DNA of 32,518 bases. Source: an uncultured Parafilimonas sp. (GTDB taxonomy: Bacteria; Bacteroidota; Bacteroidia; Chitinophagales; Chitinophagaceae). The notes under the pieces were generated by a model. That model had not been told where the DNA came from and did not search any database. It saw nothing but the letters and a program-made list of their open reading frames with translations. The translations under genes were made by a program, and so were the position numbers. Below are positions 8,309-17,660 of the stretch, in pieces (position 1 is the first letter of the stretch; each line of letters starts with the position of its first letter). The stretch is from NCBI GenBank assembly GCA_937892395.1, contig CALAGJ010000169.1, forward strand, positions 1-32,518, in the 5' to 3' direction.

Positions 8309-10168
8309 TTAATCCGGCTTTTTTCCGTCTAAAAATGTATTAATGGTACTGATGGTACCTGTACCTGATTCATCTTCTTTTTTTACAGTGTATTTGCTAT
8401 AAAAATCTTCCACGGTTGTGAGATTATTATTACCAAACAACTCCATATTTCTTCTTACATAAGCAGGTACATTTTCCAATTCTGCATTGGCATCATTGCT
8501 ATTCATATTATAAGAAAGATTGCGCAAGCGCTGCATACGTTCCTGCGCCATACGCTTCTTTACTTCATCTTCATCTAAATCATCCAAGGGCAATGCCTCT
8601 TGTTTATAAACAGGTGCCGCTGGTTCCTCTCTTATAACAAATCCAATACCTGAGGTTTCATCTTCCTCTTCCTGCTTCAGGTGCAATACTGGGGCAGGTG
8701 CTTCCTCTTCTGTGGTTTGCGCTGTGGCAGGCATTTCATTCACCGTAGGTGGAATATTTTCCTGCATAAATGGCAATTCTACAGGCTGTATAGGCTCTGG
8801 TTTTGGAGCTACTGGCGTGGCATACACACTTGTTGGTTTGCTCAAAAAACCTCGCTGATCTTCTACAGCATTTTTTTCTTCATACTTAAACTGTAGGGTT
8901 TCAACTACATCTGTTATAGGTTGTATGGGCTCAGACACAATCGGTGTTTGAACATCCAATTCAAAAACCAAAGTACCTCCATCAACCTGTTGCTCATCCT
9001 CCAAATTGTTGGTAGCCAAAGCTTCTGGAACATCTGATGACAGTACAGGCCTGAGTGATTCTACCATTGAGGGACTGTCTGCCTCAGTAGGCTTCACTGC
9101 TTGCACAGGAGCTATTTCTACATTGGGGTCAACCAGTGTCATCACAATTTTCTGCACAGGTTCAGGCTTTTTTTCTACAGGCCTCATAGCTGCAAAAGGA
9201 TCCTTCTGATCGAAGCCGGTTGCTATTAAAGTGATGCCTACTTTTTTATCTAAGCCAGGTTCAAAACCCATTCCTACTATTACGTCTGTACTTGGACCTG
9301 CCTGCTCTCTTACATATTGACTGATTACATCAATTTCATCCATAGTACATTCATAATCTCCTTCTGCACTATTAATGTTGATGAGTATCCATTTTGCTCC
9401 GCTGATGTCATTATCATTCAGCAATGGAGAGTTTAATGCTTGCTCAATGGCAGCCATAGCTCGGTCTTCACCTTCTGCTTCTGCACTACCCAGTATGGCT
9501 ACACCACCATTTTTCATTACGGTGCACACATCTGCAAAATCCACAATGATATGTCCACGACTATTAATAATATCTGTTATACATTTTGCGGCTGTGGCCA
9601 ATACATCATCTGCTTTTGCAAATGCTTCTCTTAGTTTAAGATTGCCATATTGCTGACGCAATTTATCGTTGCTGATTACCAATAAAGTATCTACATAAGG
9701 CTGCAATTTGCGTATGCCTTCTTCAGCTTGCTGCATACGGCGTGGGCCCTCAAATGCAAAAGGTGTGGTTACAATACCTACTGTAAGTATTCCCATTTCT
9801 CTGCATATTTCAGCCACTTTGGGAGCACCACCTGTACCGGTGCCACCACCCATGCCAGCAGTAATAAAAGCCATACGGGTATTTACTTCGAGAATACGGC
9901 GTATTTCTTCTAAGCTTTCCTCAGTGGCTTGTTTTCCCACCTCCGGATTGGCTCCGGCGCCAAGGCCTTGTGTAAGATTTGGACCCAGTTGAATTTTGTT
10001 TGGAATACTGCTTTGTTCCAATGCTTTGGAATCTGTATTACAGATTACGAAATCTACACCTTCTATGTCCTGCGTGTGCATGAAGTTTACAGCATTGCTG
10101 CCACCACCTCCTACACCCAGTACTTTAATGATGGATGATTTCTGCCTGGGAAGATCAAAGTGAATCAT
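8309..10168 (-). CDS. ftsZ: cell division protein FtsZ
   Basis: This tubulin-like GTPase polymerises into the Z ring at midcell. The nucleotide-binding GGGGSNAV (20-27) and tubulin signature GGGTGTG (107-113) are intact. In the T7 catalytic loop the acidic residues D210 and D213 (VDFADV) are present, but the position of the usual Asn (E. coli N207) is I208. The globular domain ends near residue 325. A long, variable, acidic Pro/Glu/Thr-rich linker brings the length to 619, against about 380 in E. coli. The conserved C-terminal peptide appears as VPAYVRR (567-573), but 46 residues follow it, ending STINTFLDGKKPD; a tail past this peptide is, as I recall, common in Bacteroidota. It is last in the dcw operon, 63 bases after ftsA. 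Confidence 0.98.
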   Translation of the reverse strand: MIHFDLPRQKSSIIKVLGVGGGGSNAVNFMHTQDIEGVDFVICNTDSKALEQSSIPNKIQLGPNLTQGLGAGANPEVGKQATEESLEEIRRILEVNTRMAFITAGMGGGTGTGGAPKVAEICREMGILTVGIVTTPFAFEGPRRMQQAEEGIRKLQPYVDTLLVISNDKLRQQYGNLKLREAFAKADDVLATAAKCITDIINSRGHIIVDFADVCTVMKNGGVAILGSAEAEGEDRAMAAIEQALNSPLLNDNDISGAKWILININSAEGDYECTMDEIDVISQYVREQAGPSTDVIVGMGFEPGLDKKVGITLIATGFDQKDPFAAMRPVEKKPEPVQKIVMTLVDPNVEIAPVQAVKPTEADSPSMVESLRPVLSSDVPEALATNNLEDEQQVDGGTLVFELDVQTPIVSEPIQPITDVVETLQFKYEEKNAVEDQRGFLSKPTSVYATPVAPKPEPIQPVELPFMQENIPPTVNEMPATAQTTEEEAPAPVLHLKQEEEDETSGIGFVIREEPAAPVYKQEALPLDDLDEDEVKKRMAQERMQRLRNLSYNMNSNDANAELENVPAYVRRNMELFGNNNLTTVEDFYSKYTVKKEDESGTGTISTINTFLDGKKPD

Positions 10169-10231
10169 GATTGTGAATTTTAGTGTGTTAGTAAATCCGA
10201 ATTAAAAACTAGTTTATATTGATATTGTATT

Positions 10232-11614
10232 TTAAATGTTTTTGTCTCCTTCTTCTCCAAAAAGATCTATAAGCCCATCTTTAAATTTTTCCCAGAAATT
10301 ATTTAGTCCTCTTTTTCGTTTTGAGGCATCCACTTCTTTGGGCTGATCAATGGGATCTGTGATATCTTTAGACGGCTGATCTTTTACCAAACTCTCCGGT
10401 ATATGTACCTGTGTATTATTCAAACTCTCAAAGTCCTTTTTCCTGTTTTCATAATCACTATATCCTTTAAGAATTAAACCAATACAAGTGGCATACATAG
10501 GCTTGCGCAATTCATCAATATGATTTGCACTGAGGTGCTCATTTGGCAAACCAATTCTTGCATTAATACCTGTTACAAACTCCGTAAGTTGCTTGAGGTG
10601 CTTGAGCTGTGAGCCACCACCTGTAAGTATGATACCACCATTGAGCATACGGCGGTCCAATCCAATCTGCTTTACATGAAAGGTAACAAAATCAAGTATT
10701 TCACCCATTCTTGCCTGTATAATTCCAGCTAACATTTTTACACTTATTTCCTTGGGTGCCATTCCTTTTAAACCGGGTATAGTGATATAGGCATTTTCTT
10801 TAGCCTCATTGGCCAAAGCAGTACCAAACTGTGTTTTCATAGCTTCGGCTTGGCTCTTTAAAACCTGTAATCCTATACGGATATCATTGGTTATATTTTC
10901 ACCACCAAAAGGAATAACTGCGGTATGTTTTAAAATGCCATCGCAGAAAATGGCAAGGTCACTGGTGCCACCACCAATATCCAAAATAGCTACTCCGGCT
11001 TCCATGTCTATATCACTCAGTACTGCACTGGCAGAGGCCAATGGTTGTAGTACCAAATCTTTTGTGCGCAAACCACTTTTGGATACGGCACGTTGTATAT
11101 TGCGTATAGCGTTTTTATCTCCAGTAATGATGTGAAAGTTGGCGCCTACTTTTACACCATTCATACCCACCGGATCTTTTATATTGTGGTAATTGTCCAC
11201 ATGAAAATCCTGTGGTATTACTTCAATAATTTCATCCCCAGCGGGAATAAATGTTTTGCGCTGATTTACGATCAACTGTTCTAATTCCCAACGTTCAATT
11301 TCTGTATCAGAATTTTGTCTGACAATATCGCCTCTTGTCTGCAGACTTTTTATATGATGGCCTGCCACACCTACATACACTTCATTAATGGTCAATTCAG
11401 GATTGTTGGCAAAAAGATTGTCCATGGCCTGTTTTACAGCTTTAATGGTTTGCTCAATATTGAGCACCTGACCGTGCTGCACACCTACACTGTTTGCCCT
11501 GCCAAAACCTACAATATCCAGCTTGCCAAATTCATTTTTACGGCCGGCAATAACCGCAATTTTTGTAGTACCTATATCAAGGCCTGCAATGATGGGAGCT
11601 TCAAACTGATCCAT
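10232..11614 (-). CDS. ftsA: cell division protein FtsA
   Basis: The chosen start, ATG at 11614 (MDQFEAPIIAGLDIGTTK, 460 residues), lies just past the ftsQ stop; an upstream ATG at 11659 would add 15 lysine-rich residues and overlap ftsQ. The protein has the actin/Hsp70-like ATPase fold, with phosphate-1 motif GLDIGTTK (11-18) and a second phosphate motif AILDIGGGTSDLAIF in the middle. Its C-terminus carries an amphipathic helix (NFWEKFKDGLIDLF) that fits the membrane-targeting sequence. FtsA tethers FtsZ polymers to the inner membrane and recruits later division proteins. A Lys/Asp/Pro-rich linker of about 60 residues separates the core from the helix. Confidence 0.97.
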   Translation of the reverse strand: MDQFEAPIIAGLDIGTTKIAVIAGRKNEFGKLDIVGFGRANSVGVQHGQVLNIEQTIKAVKQAMDNLFANNPELTINEVYVGVAGHHIKSLQTRGDIVRQNSDTEIERWELEQLIVNQRKTFIPAGDEIIEVIPQDFHVDNYHNIKDPVGMNGVKVGANFHIITGDKNAIRNIQRAVSKSGLRTKDLVLQPLASASAVLSDIDMEAGVAILDIGGGTSDLAIFCDGILKHTAVIPFGGENITNDIRIGLQVLKSQAEAMKTQFGTALANEAKENAYITIPGLKGMAPKEISVKMLAGIIQARMGEILDFVTFHVKQIGLDRRMLNGGIILTGGGSQLKHLKQLTEFVTGINARIGLPNEHLSANHIDELRKPMYATCIGLILKGYSDYENRKKDFESLNNTQVHIPESLVKDQPSKDITDPIDQPKEVDASKRKRGLNNFWEKFKDGLIDLFGEEGDKNI

Positions 11615-11633
11615 ATTTTTGTGTTTATTTTTA

Positions 11634-12542
11634 CTAATTAATATTTCTTTTTTTATCATTATTCAAAGGCTTAGCAGCATCAGAGGCATACACCGTATCT
11701 TTCATGATAGCCTGCAATCTTTTTGCTACTGCGCTTACCCCTTGCAATGCATTGGCAGTGTCTGAGACAGGTCTTGCAGCACCTCTTCTTACTGCCACCA
11801 ACTGACCATTATATTGCACATTGATGCGTTCATATTTTTCAAACCCTGCTACAGGCCATACTTGATTGTAGAATTGCCGCAGCCGATAAAATTTTGCTGA
11901 TAAATCCTCCGCATCACCTATTTCTACTAATTGATTGCCTACTGTCATAGATAACTCATAAGTGCGCTTAGGGCTGATATTGACCTGAGCTACTTGCATG
12001 CTCCAGAAACTATCAGCAGCTACAAACACCGCTATTTTTCTTACATCATCCAGCACCAAACTATCAGGTGAGGACAGCTTTTTTTGTGCGGTTGGAAATG
12101 AAGTAAATACAGGCAGCCTGGCTGTACGTGTATCAGTCAATGGTAAACGCATGCCTGTACTGTCCATATAAAATGAAGCCCCTTGTGCGGTAAAAATTCG
12201 TGCTATCGGTTCCCGCTCTTTTATAGCTGCGTGCAGCACTTGAGCATTATCAAAATATATTTCTGCATCGGCTATCCATGCATTTTTTTCAAGCGCCATT
12301 TCTACATCATGCAGCACAATTCCTTCAATATTTTTATTTTTTTGAATACCATATTTCTCAAGGACTTCCATGATATCAGTTTTGCTGATAAATACTTTTT
12401 CTTCTTCACCCTTTATAGCAATATGGATAGATGCACATTGCATTTTATCTTTCTTTTTCATGGCTACCAGCATGAGCACAATACATCCCGCTCCCAGCAG
12501 CATCCATAAAAATGTTTTACCTTTTTTTTGCCAATTTTTCAT
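11634..12542 (-). CDS. ftsQ: cell division protein FtsQ
   Basis: The best start is ATG at 12542 (MKNWQKKGKTFLWML, 302 residues), because it overlaps the murC stop as ATGA (12539-12542). Starting at 12584 would add 14 residues and run 46 bases into murC. The layout is that of a bitopic divisome protein: a short basic cytoplasmic tail, one membrane helix (about 9-27), then a periplasmic POTRA-type region (IHIAIKGEEEKVFISKTDIMEVLEKYG) and a beta domain. Sequence similarity is modest, as is normal for this family, so position between murC and ftsA is part of the evidence. FtsQ links FtsA/FtsZ to the FtsL-FtsW-FtsI synthase complex. Confidence 0.9.
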   Translation of the reverse strand: MKNWQKKGKTFLWMLLGAGCIVLMLVAMKKKDKMQCASIHIAIKGEEEKVFISKTDIMEVLEKYGIQKNKNIEGIVLHDVEMALEKNAWIADAEIYFDNAQVLHAAIKEREPIARIFTAQGASFYMDSTGMRLPLTDTRTARLPVFTSFPTAQKKLSSPDSLVLDDVRKIAVFVAADSFWSMQVAQVNISPKRTYELSMTVGNQLVEIGDAEDLSAKFYRLRQFYNQVWPVAGFEKYERINVQYNGQLVAVRRGAARPVSDTANALQGVSAVAKRLQAIMKDTVYASDAAKPLNNDKKRNIN

Positions 12543-13915
12543 ATCGATAGCCCTCCCATTATTTCTTTTACAGGTAATACCCATGCATCAATATCGCCAG
12601 CACCACACATTACCACTAGCTGTGGTTGATGGATGATTATCCATTGTAGCAAATCATCTTTTTCAACTATGCTTACATTTTTATTTTGCATGCGTGCCGC
12701 AATCATTGCACTACTTACACCTTCAATGGGCAATTCTCTTGCAGGGTAAATGGGTAGTAAAACAACTTCGTCTGCTGCATCTAAACTTGCTGCAAATCCA
12801 TCTGCCTGATCTTTAGTACGGGAGTACAAATGTGGTTGAAATATGACCGTGCATTTTTCCGAACCATACAAACTTCTAATACCAGATATCAATGCATTTA
12901 GCTCCTCCGGGTGGTGGGCATAGTCATCAATCAATACGGGTTTTTTATTTTCCCCTTCGGGTAATATTTTTTCGAACCTACGACGCACACCCTTAAAATT
13001 TTTGAGTGCGGCTTTTATTTTATCATCTGCTATGCCAATATGTTTTGCAACTGTAATAGCAGCTATACTATTTTCCACATTGTGCAATCCGCCCATGTTT
13101 AATACAACGTCATTCAATTGCCAATTTGCACTCAGCACATTGTAGTGATAAGCTCCATCTATAACTTGTATATCCGATGCATGTACTGCCGCTTGCTCAT
13201 TTGCACGTGCATAGCTATAAGTGTGTGCAGCCTGCATTTCCTCACTACGATTCAATCCATATTTATGTATGACTACTCCACCGGGTTTTACCCTTTGGGA
13301 AAATTGTATGAATGCATTTTCAACCTCCGGTGCGGTACCATAAATATCTAAGTGATCGGGGTCTGTTGCAGTTACAATGGCAATATTTGGAGAGAGCTTT
13401 AAAAAACTTCTATCATATTCATCAGCTTCTACTACACATACATTTCTTTCATGACTCCAAAAATTTGTTTGATAGTTGGCCGCTATACCTCCAAGAAATG
13501 CATTGCACCCATAACCTGAATCACGCAGTATATGTGCCACCATAGAAGTAACAGTTGTTTTGCCATGAGTGCCGCCAATACATACATTAAAGGCATCTTC
13601 CGTAATCCACTGTAGTACGTCACTACGTTTTACTACTACATAATTTTTTTCTCTTACATATTGCAGTTCCTTACTATCCTTAGATATGGCAGGGGTATAA
13701 ACAACCACATCAAGATTTGCCGGAATGGCTTCAATATTTTCTTCATAGTGTACAGCAATACCAATAGCTTCTAGCGTTTTAGTCAATGAAGTAGGAGTAC
13801 GATCATAACCGGACACCTGACAACCTTTAGCATGAAAATAGCGGGCCAGTGCACTCATGCCAATACCGCCTATGCCGATAAAATATATGGTTGATATGTT
13901 CTGTACTTTACTCAT
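12539..13915 (-). CDS. murC: UDP-N-acetylmuramate--L-alanine ligase
   Basis: This 458-residue Mur ligase adds L-Ala to UDP-MurNAc with ATP in the cytoplasm, the first step of the stem peptide. The N-terminal Rossmann motif GIGGIGMSALARYF (14-27) is typical of MurC. The ATP-binding loop GGTHGKTT (114-121) has the MurC-specific His. EADEYDRSFL in the centre and DDYAHHPEEL in the C-terminal part are further hallmarks. Its start overlaps the murG stop as ATGA (13912-13915), and its stop overlaps ftsQ in the same way. Length is normal for the family. Confidence 0.97.
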   Translation of the reverse strand: MSKVQNISTIYFIGIGGIGMSALARYFHAKGCQVSGYDRTPTSLTKTLEAIGIAVHYEENIEAIPANLDVVVYTPAISKDSKELQYVREKNYVVVKRSDVLQWITEDAFNVCIGGTHGKTTVTSMVAHILRDSGYGCNAFLGGIAANYQTNFWSHERNVCVVEADEYDRSFLKLSPNIAIVTATDPDHLDIYGTAPEVENAFIQFSQRVKPGGVVIHKYGLNRSEEMQAAHTYSYARANEQAAVHASDIQVIDGAYHYNVLSANWQLNDVVLNMGGLHNVENSIAAITVAKHIGIADDKIKAALKNFKGVRRRFEKILPEGENKKPVLIDDYAHHPEELNALISGIRSLYGSEKCTVIFQPHLYSRTKDQADGFAASLDAADEVVLLPIYPARELPIEGVSSAMIAARMQNKNVSIVEKDDLLQWIIIHQPQLVVMCGAGDIDAWVLPVKEIMGGLSI

Positions 13916-15003
13916 GCTATGGAAACTAATATTTCTGTTGCAATTTTTTTATCCGCATTGGCCACTGCCAGTGCTGCTATATTTGTTTTATAAATTTTTT
14001 GCAATGCTTCATCCTTCACTAAGTTTACAACTCCTGCAAATAGTTTATTTGTAGCATCTTCATCTGATATCAGTTGGGCAGCATTTTTTTTAACCAAGTG
14101 CTGTGCATTTACGGTTTGATGATCTTCTGCCGCATGTGGAAAGGGCACAAAAATGACAGGTTTTGCTGCTACACAAAGTTCGGTAACAGCCATAGCACCG
14201 GAGCGGCTGATAACCACATCTGCAGCTGCATAAGCCGCTGCCATATCAGTAATAAAATCACTCACATAAATATTTGACCAAGGCTTGCCTCTTTCTATAT
14301 AAGTAGCTGCAGTTGATTTACCTGTTTGCCAAATGAGTTGCAGTTGAAGTGATTCAAATTCATGGGCATGTGCTGCCATTACTTCATTAATACTTCGTGC
14401 CCCCAAGCTACCACCTACTACAAGTATAGTTTTTTTATCAGGCGTTAAGCCAAAGGATTGCAAAGCAGTTTCTTTTGATATAGTTGTATGTACAATATTG
14501 CTCCTTACCGGATTGCCGCTAATACAAATTTTATCCGCAGGAAAAAATGACTCCATACCTTCACTATTCACAAAAACTTTTGTAGCTTTTTTACCCAATA
14601 ATATATTACTTTTTCCCGCAAAAGAATTGCTTTCATGTATGAATGTGGGTATATGCAAAGCCTGAGCATAACGCAATACAGGATAGCTGGAATAACCACC
14701 TACACCTACAGCAGCATCTGGTTTAAATGATGATATTATGTTTCTAACCTGCAAAAAACTTTTGATGAGTTTATAAGGCAAAGAAATATTTTTTATAAGT
14801 GAACTTCTATCAAATCCTGCTATATCAATACCTTTAATTTTATATCCAGCTTGCGGCACTTTTTCCATTTCCATTTTACCCTTTGCCCCTACAAAAAGCA
14901 TTTCAATATCCGGCTCTTTTTCTCGAAGCGCATTGGCAATAGCAATGGCAGGAAATATATGCCCGCCCGTACCTCCGCCTGCTATTATAATTTTTTTACT
15001 CAT
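13912..15003 (-). CDS. murG: UDP-GlcNAc:undecaprenyl-PP-MurNAc-pentapeptide GlcNAc transferase
   Basis: This 363-residue GT-B glycosyltransferase makes lipid II from lipid I on the inner face of the membrane. The N-terminal loop GGGTGGHIFPAIAIANAL (about 9-26) binds the lipid diphosphate. HESNSFAGKSN corresponds to the family's HEQN block, and GGSLGARSINE and SRSGAMAVTEL form the donor UDP-GlcNAc site. PFPHAAEDHQTVNA near residue 285 is also diagnostic. It overlaps both ftsW (15000-15003) and murC (13912-13915) by four bases, so synthesis is probably coupled with both neighbours. Confidence 0.97.
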   Translation of the reverse strand: MSKKIIIAGGGTGGHIFPAIAIANALREKEPDIEMLFVGAKGKMEMEKVPQAGYKIKGIDIAGFDRSSLIKNISLPYKLIKSFLQVRNIISSFKPDAAVGVGGYSSYPVLRYAQALHIPTFIHESNSFAGKSNILLGKKATKVFVNSEGMESFFPADKICISGNPVRSNIVHTTISKETALQSFGLTPDKKTILVVGGSLGARSINEVMAAHAHEFESLQLQLIWQTGKSTAATYIERGKPWSNIYVSDFITDMAAAYAAADVVISRSGAMAVTELCVAAKPVIFVPFPHAAEDHQTVNAQHLVKKNAAQLISDEDATNKLFAGVVNLVKDEALQKIYKTNIAALAVANADKKIATEILVSIA

Positions 15004-16271
15004 GTGGTTGCAACTGTTTTATCTGCCGCAGGCATAGCCACTGGCTGGGTTTCAATTTGTTCAATATTTCTGGCTACACTGAGTATAATACCTATGGCTG
15101 CACAAGTAAATAACAAGGAAGTACCACCCATGCTTATGAGAGGAAGTGTAACGCCTGTAACGGGCATGAGGCCTACGTTTACAGCCATATTGGCCATAGC
15201 TTGTATGACTAAGGTAAAACTGAGTGCCAATGATAGGAATGCACCAAATGCATAAGGACATTTTTTGAAAATTCTAATGCATCTATATAAAAACAGTAAG
15301 TATAAAAATACCACAACAGCACCGCCAAACAATCCATACTCTTCTATAATGATGGCGTAGATACTGTCGTTATATGCCTGCGGCAAATAATTTCTGGCTT
15401 TACTATTACCCGGGCCTAGGCCAACAAAAATGCCTCCATTTGCAATGGCAATATTTGCCTGCTGCACCTGATAAGTAACATCGTCTTTATCACTATAAAA
15501 AAAATCTTGCACACGGCTTACCCAAGTACCTACACGACCCAGAGAGGTAAGTGCTGATACATCTGCTTTATCATTGTGATGTGTACTTACTGCTATTGCA
15601 ATAATGATGAGTACCGGTATCATAGCAACCGCAAATACCATTGCAATATGTTTTAACGAAACCCTACCAATAAACATGAGCAACATCGATGTGGCACCGG
15701 TAAGTAATGCATTTGATAAGTTTGCGGGCATAATGAGTCCACAGGTAAAGGCAACAGGAACAAAAAGGGGTAGAAATCCTTTTTTAAAATCCTTTATATT
15801 ATCTTGGCTACGACTCAGCTGGCGGGATAAATACATGAATAAAGCAAGCTTTGCAAAGTCGCTGGTTTGAAAAGATAGATTGAGAACCGGCAGCCTGATC
15901 CAGCGGTTGGCATCATTAATTTCAACACCAAAAAATAAAGTATAAATAAGTAATGGAATAGAAATGAGATACAGTATAACTGACATTCTTGAATACAAAA
16001 TATAGTTAACACGATGCATGAAATACACCACTAAAATACCAATAATAGTAAAAGAAATTTGTCTTAACAGATAAACATAATTATTGCCTTCGTAATATTT
16101 ATAAGCCAAAGAATTTGTTGCACTATACACCACTAATAGTGATATAACTACCAGCAATAACAGGATACCCCAAATGTACCTATCCCCTCTTGCTTTATCA
16201 ATCACACTACCCCTTAAGCCTTGTGCAGTGGGCATTTGAGCAAACAATTCATCTTTTAACTGGCCAAACAT
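15000..16271 (-). CDS. ftsW: SEDS-family peptidoglycan glycosyltransferase FtsW
   Basis: The 423-residue protein has around ten membrane segments and the SEDS signatures: WIRLPVLNLSFQTSDFAKLA, where the family consensus is R-x-hydrophobic-x-QPSE-hydrophobic-K, and MPVTGVTLPLISMGGTSLL near the C-terminus. The Gln of QPSE is kept, but Pro-Ser-Glu reads Thr-Ser-Asp here. SEDS proteins polymerise glycan strands from lipid II at the septum with a class B PBP, here the ftsI product. A soluble loop with HNDKADVSALTSLGRVGTW fits the large periplasmic loop. RodA is a relative; location in dcw between murD and murG favours FtsW. The cytoplasmic N-terminus (about 30 residues) is longer than a minimal SEDS core. 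Confidence 0.95.
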   Translation of the reverse strand: MFGQLKDELFAQMPTAQGLRGSVIDKARGDRYIWGILLLLVVISLLVVYSATNSLAYKYYEGNNYVYLLRQISFTIIGILVVYFMHRVNYILYSRMSVILYLISIPLLIYTLFFGVEINDANRWIRLPVLNLSFQTSDFAKLALFMYLSRQLSRSQDNIKDFKKGFLPLFVPVAFTCGLIMPANLSNALLTGATSMLLMFIGRVSLKHIAMVFAVAMIPVLIIIAIAVSTHHNDKADVSALTSLGRVGTWVSRVQDFFYSDKDDVTYQVQQANIAIANGGIFVGLGPGNSKARNYLPQAYNDSIYAIIIEEYGLFGGAVVVFLYLLFLYRCIRIFKKCPYAFGAFLSLALSFTLVIQAMANMAVNVGLMPVTGVTLPLISMGGTSLLFTCAAIGIILSVARNIEQIETQPVAMPAADKTVATT

Positions 16272-16295
16272 TTTTTTGATTTTAGATATTGTCTA

Positions 16296-17660
16296 TTAAA
16301 GGTCTTTTACCACCTGTTTAAATTGAGTACCTCTGTCCTCATAATTTTTAAATAAATCAAAAGAGGCACAAGCAGGGCTTAGTAGCACCACATCTCCTTT
16401 TTCTGCTAACTTAAATGCTGTTTTTACAGCAGCATCGGCAGACTGTGTATCTACTATTTTTTTAATTTTACTTTTAAAAGCAGTATGAATTTTTGTATTA
16501 TCCATACCCATACAAACAATGGCTTTTACTTTTTCCTCTATTAACCATTCTAATGTGCTGTAATCATTGCCTTTGTCCACACCACCCAGTATGAGTACTA
16601 CAGGTTTTTGCATATTTTCCAATGCATACCAAGTACTATTTACATTTGTAGCTTTACTGTCGTTTATAAAATCAACACCACGCACTGTGGCTACAAATTC
16701 CATACGATGCTCCAGGCCATGAAAATCTGCTACAGACTCTCTGATTTTTTCTTTTCGAATGCCGAGTGATGATGCGGCAATGCCTGCTGCCATAGTATTT
16801 TGCTGATTATGTTTTCCTTTTAAAGCGAAGTCATGAATGCTCATGCTCATACGCTCCTCTTGTACCCTTAGCATCATACGATCTCCTTTGATGTATGCGC
16901 CTTTTGTTTGTTCTTGCCTCATAGAAAATGGTAATGTATTAGTAGTATTCAAATGCGTTTTTTGCAGGCGATTCATAATTACTTCATCATCTGCACAATA
17001 AATAAATATATCGTCAGGTTGTAGGTTTTCTACCATACGAAACTTACTGTTGATATAGTTTTCAAATTTGTAATCATATCGGTCTAAATGATCTTCTGTG
17101 ATGTTTAACAGCACATTGACATCTGCCCGAAATGTTTGTATATCATCATATTGAAAAGAGCTTATTTCAGCCACATAGAAAGCCTTTGGATTCAATGCTA
17201 CTTGTGCTGCAAATGATATTCCTATATTGCCCACTAATGCACAATCAAGTCCGGCTTGCTTGCAGATATGATAGATGAGTGAAGTGCAAGTACTCTTGCC
17301 ATTGCTACCTGTAATTGCTATTATTTTACTATCCCCTTTGTATCTGTATGCCAACTCTATTTCGCTGATGATAGGAATTTGTTTTGCCCTTATTTTTTTT
17401 ACCAGTTCGTTATTCTCTGGTATGCCGGGGCTTTTCATTACTTCATCTGCCTGAAGAATTCTTATTTCATCATGACTTCCTGATTCAAATTCAATATGAT
17501 GTTCAATGAGTGTTTGTTTGTAATGATCTTTGATAACTCCGCCGTCACTTACAAAAACAGTATAACCTTTTTGCTGAGCAAGAATGGCAGCACCTACACC
17601 ACTCTCTCCGCCACCCAGCACAATAAAATTTTTGTTTGGTTTCATAGACTGTTGTTGCAT
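16296..17660 (-). CDS. murD: UDP-N-acetylmuramoyl-L-alanine--D-glutamate ligase
   Basis: The chosen start is ATG at 17660, which shares its A with the mraY stop (TAATG), a standard coupling arrangement; this gives 454 residues. ATG at 17645 is also possible. An ATG at 17717 would overlap mraY by 58 bases and add an unlikely His/Cys-rich leader. The enzyme adds D-Glu to UDP-MurNAc-L-Ala. The N-terminal FIVLGGGESGVGAA (about 12-25) is the MurD Rossmann motif, GSNGKST (118-124) is the ATP loop, and ILNITEDHLDRY-type residues (VLLNITEDHLDRYDY), FINDSKATN and ILGGVDKG follow in family order. Confidence 0.96.
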   Translation of the reverse strand: MQQQSMKPNKNFIVLGGGESGVGAAILAQQKGYTVFVSDGGVIKDHYKQTLIEHHIEFESGSHDEIRILQADEVMKSPGIPENNELVKKIRAKQIPIISEIELAYRYKGDSKIIAITGSNGKSTCTSLIYHICKQAGLDCALVGNIGISFAAQVALNPKAFYVAEISSFQYDDIQTFRADVNVLLNITEDHLDRYDYKFENYINSKFRMVENLQPDDIFIYCADDEVIMNRLQKTHLNTTNTLPFSMRQEQTKGAYIKGDRMMLRVQEERMSMSIHDFALKGKHNQQNTMAAGIAASSLGIRKEKIRESVADFHGLEHRMEFVATVRGVDFINDSKATNVNSTWYALENMQKPVVLILGGVDKGNDYSTLEWLIEEKVKAIVCMGMDNTKIHTAFKSKIKKIVDTQSADAAVKTAFKLAEKGDVVLLSPACASFDLFKNYEDRGTQFKQVVKDL

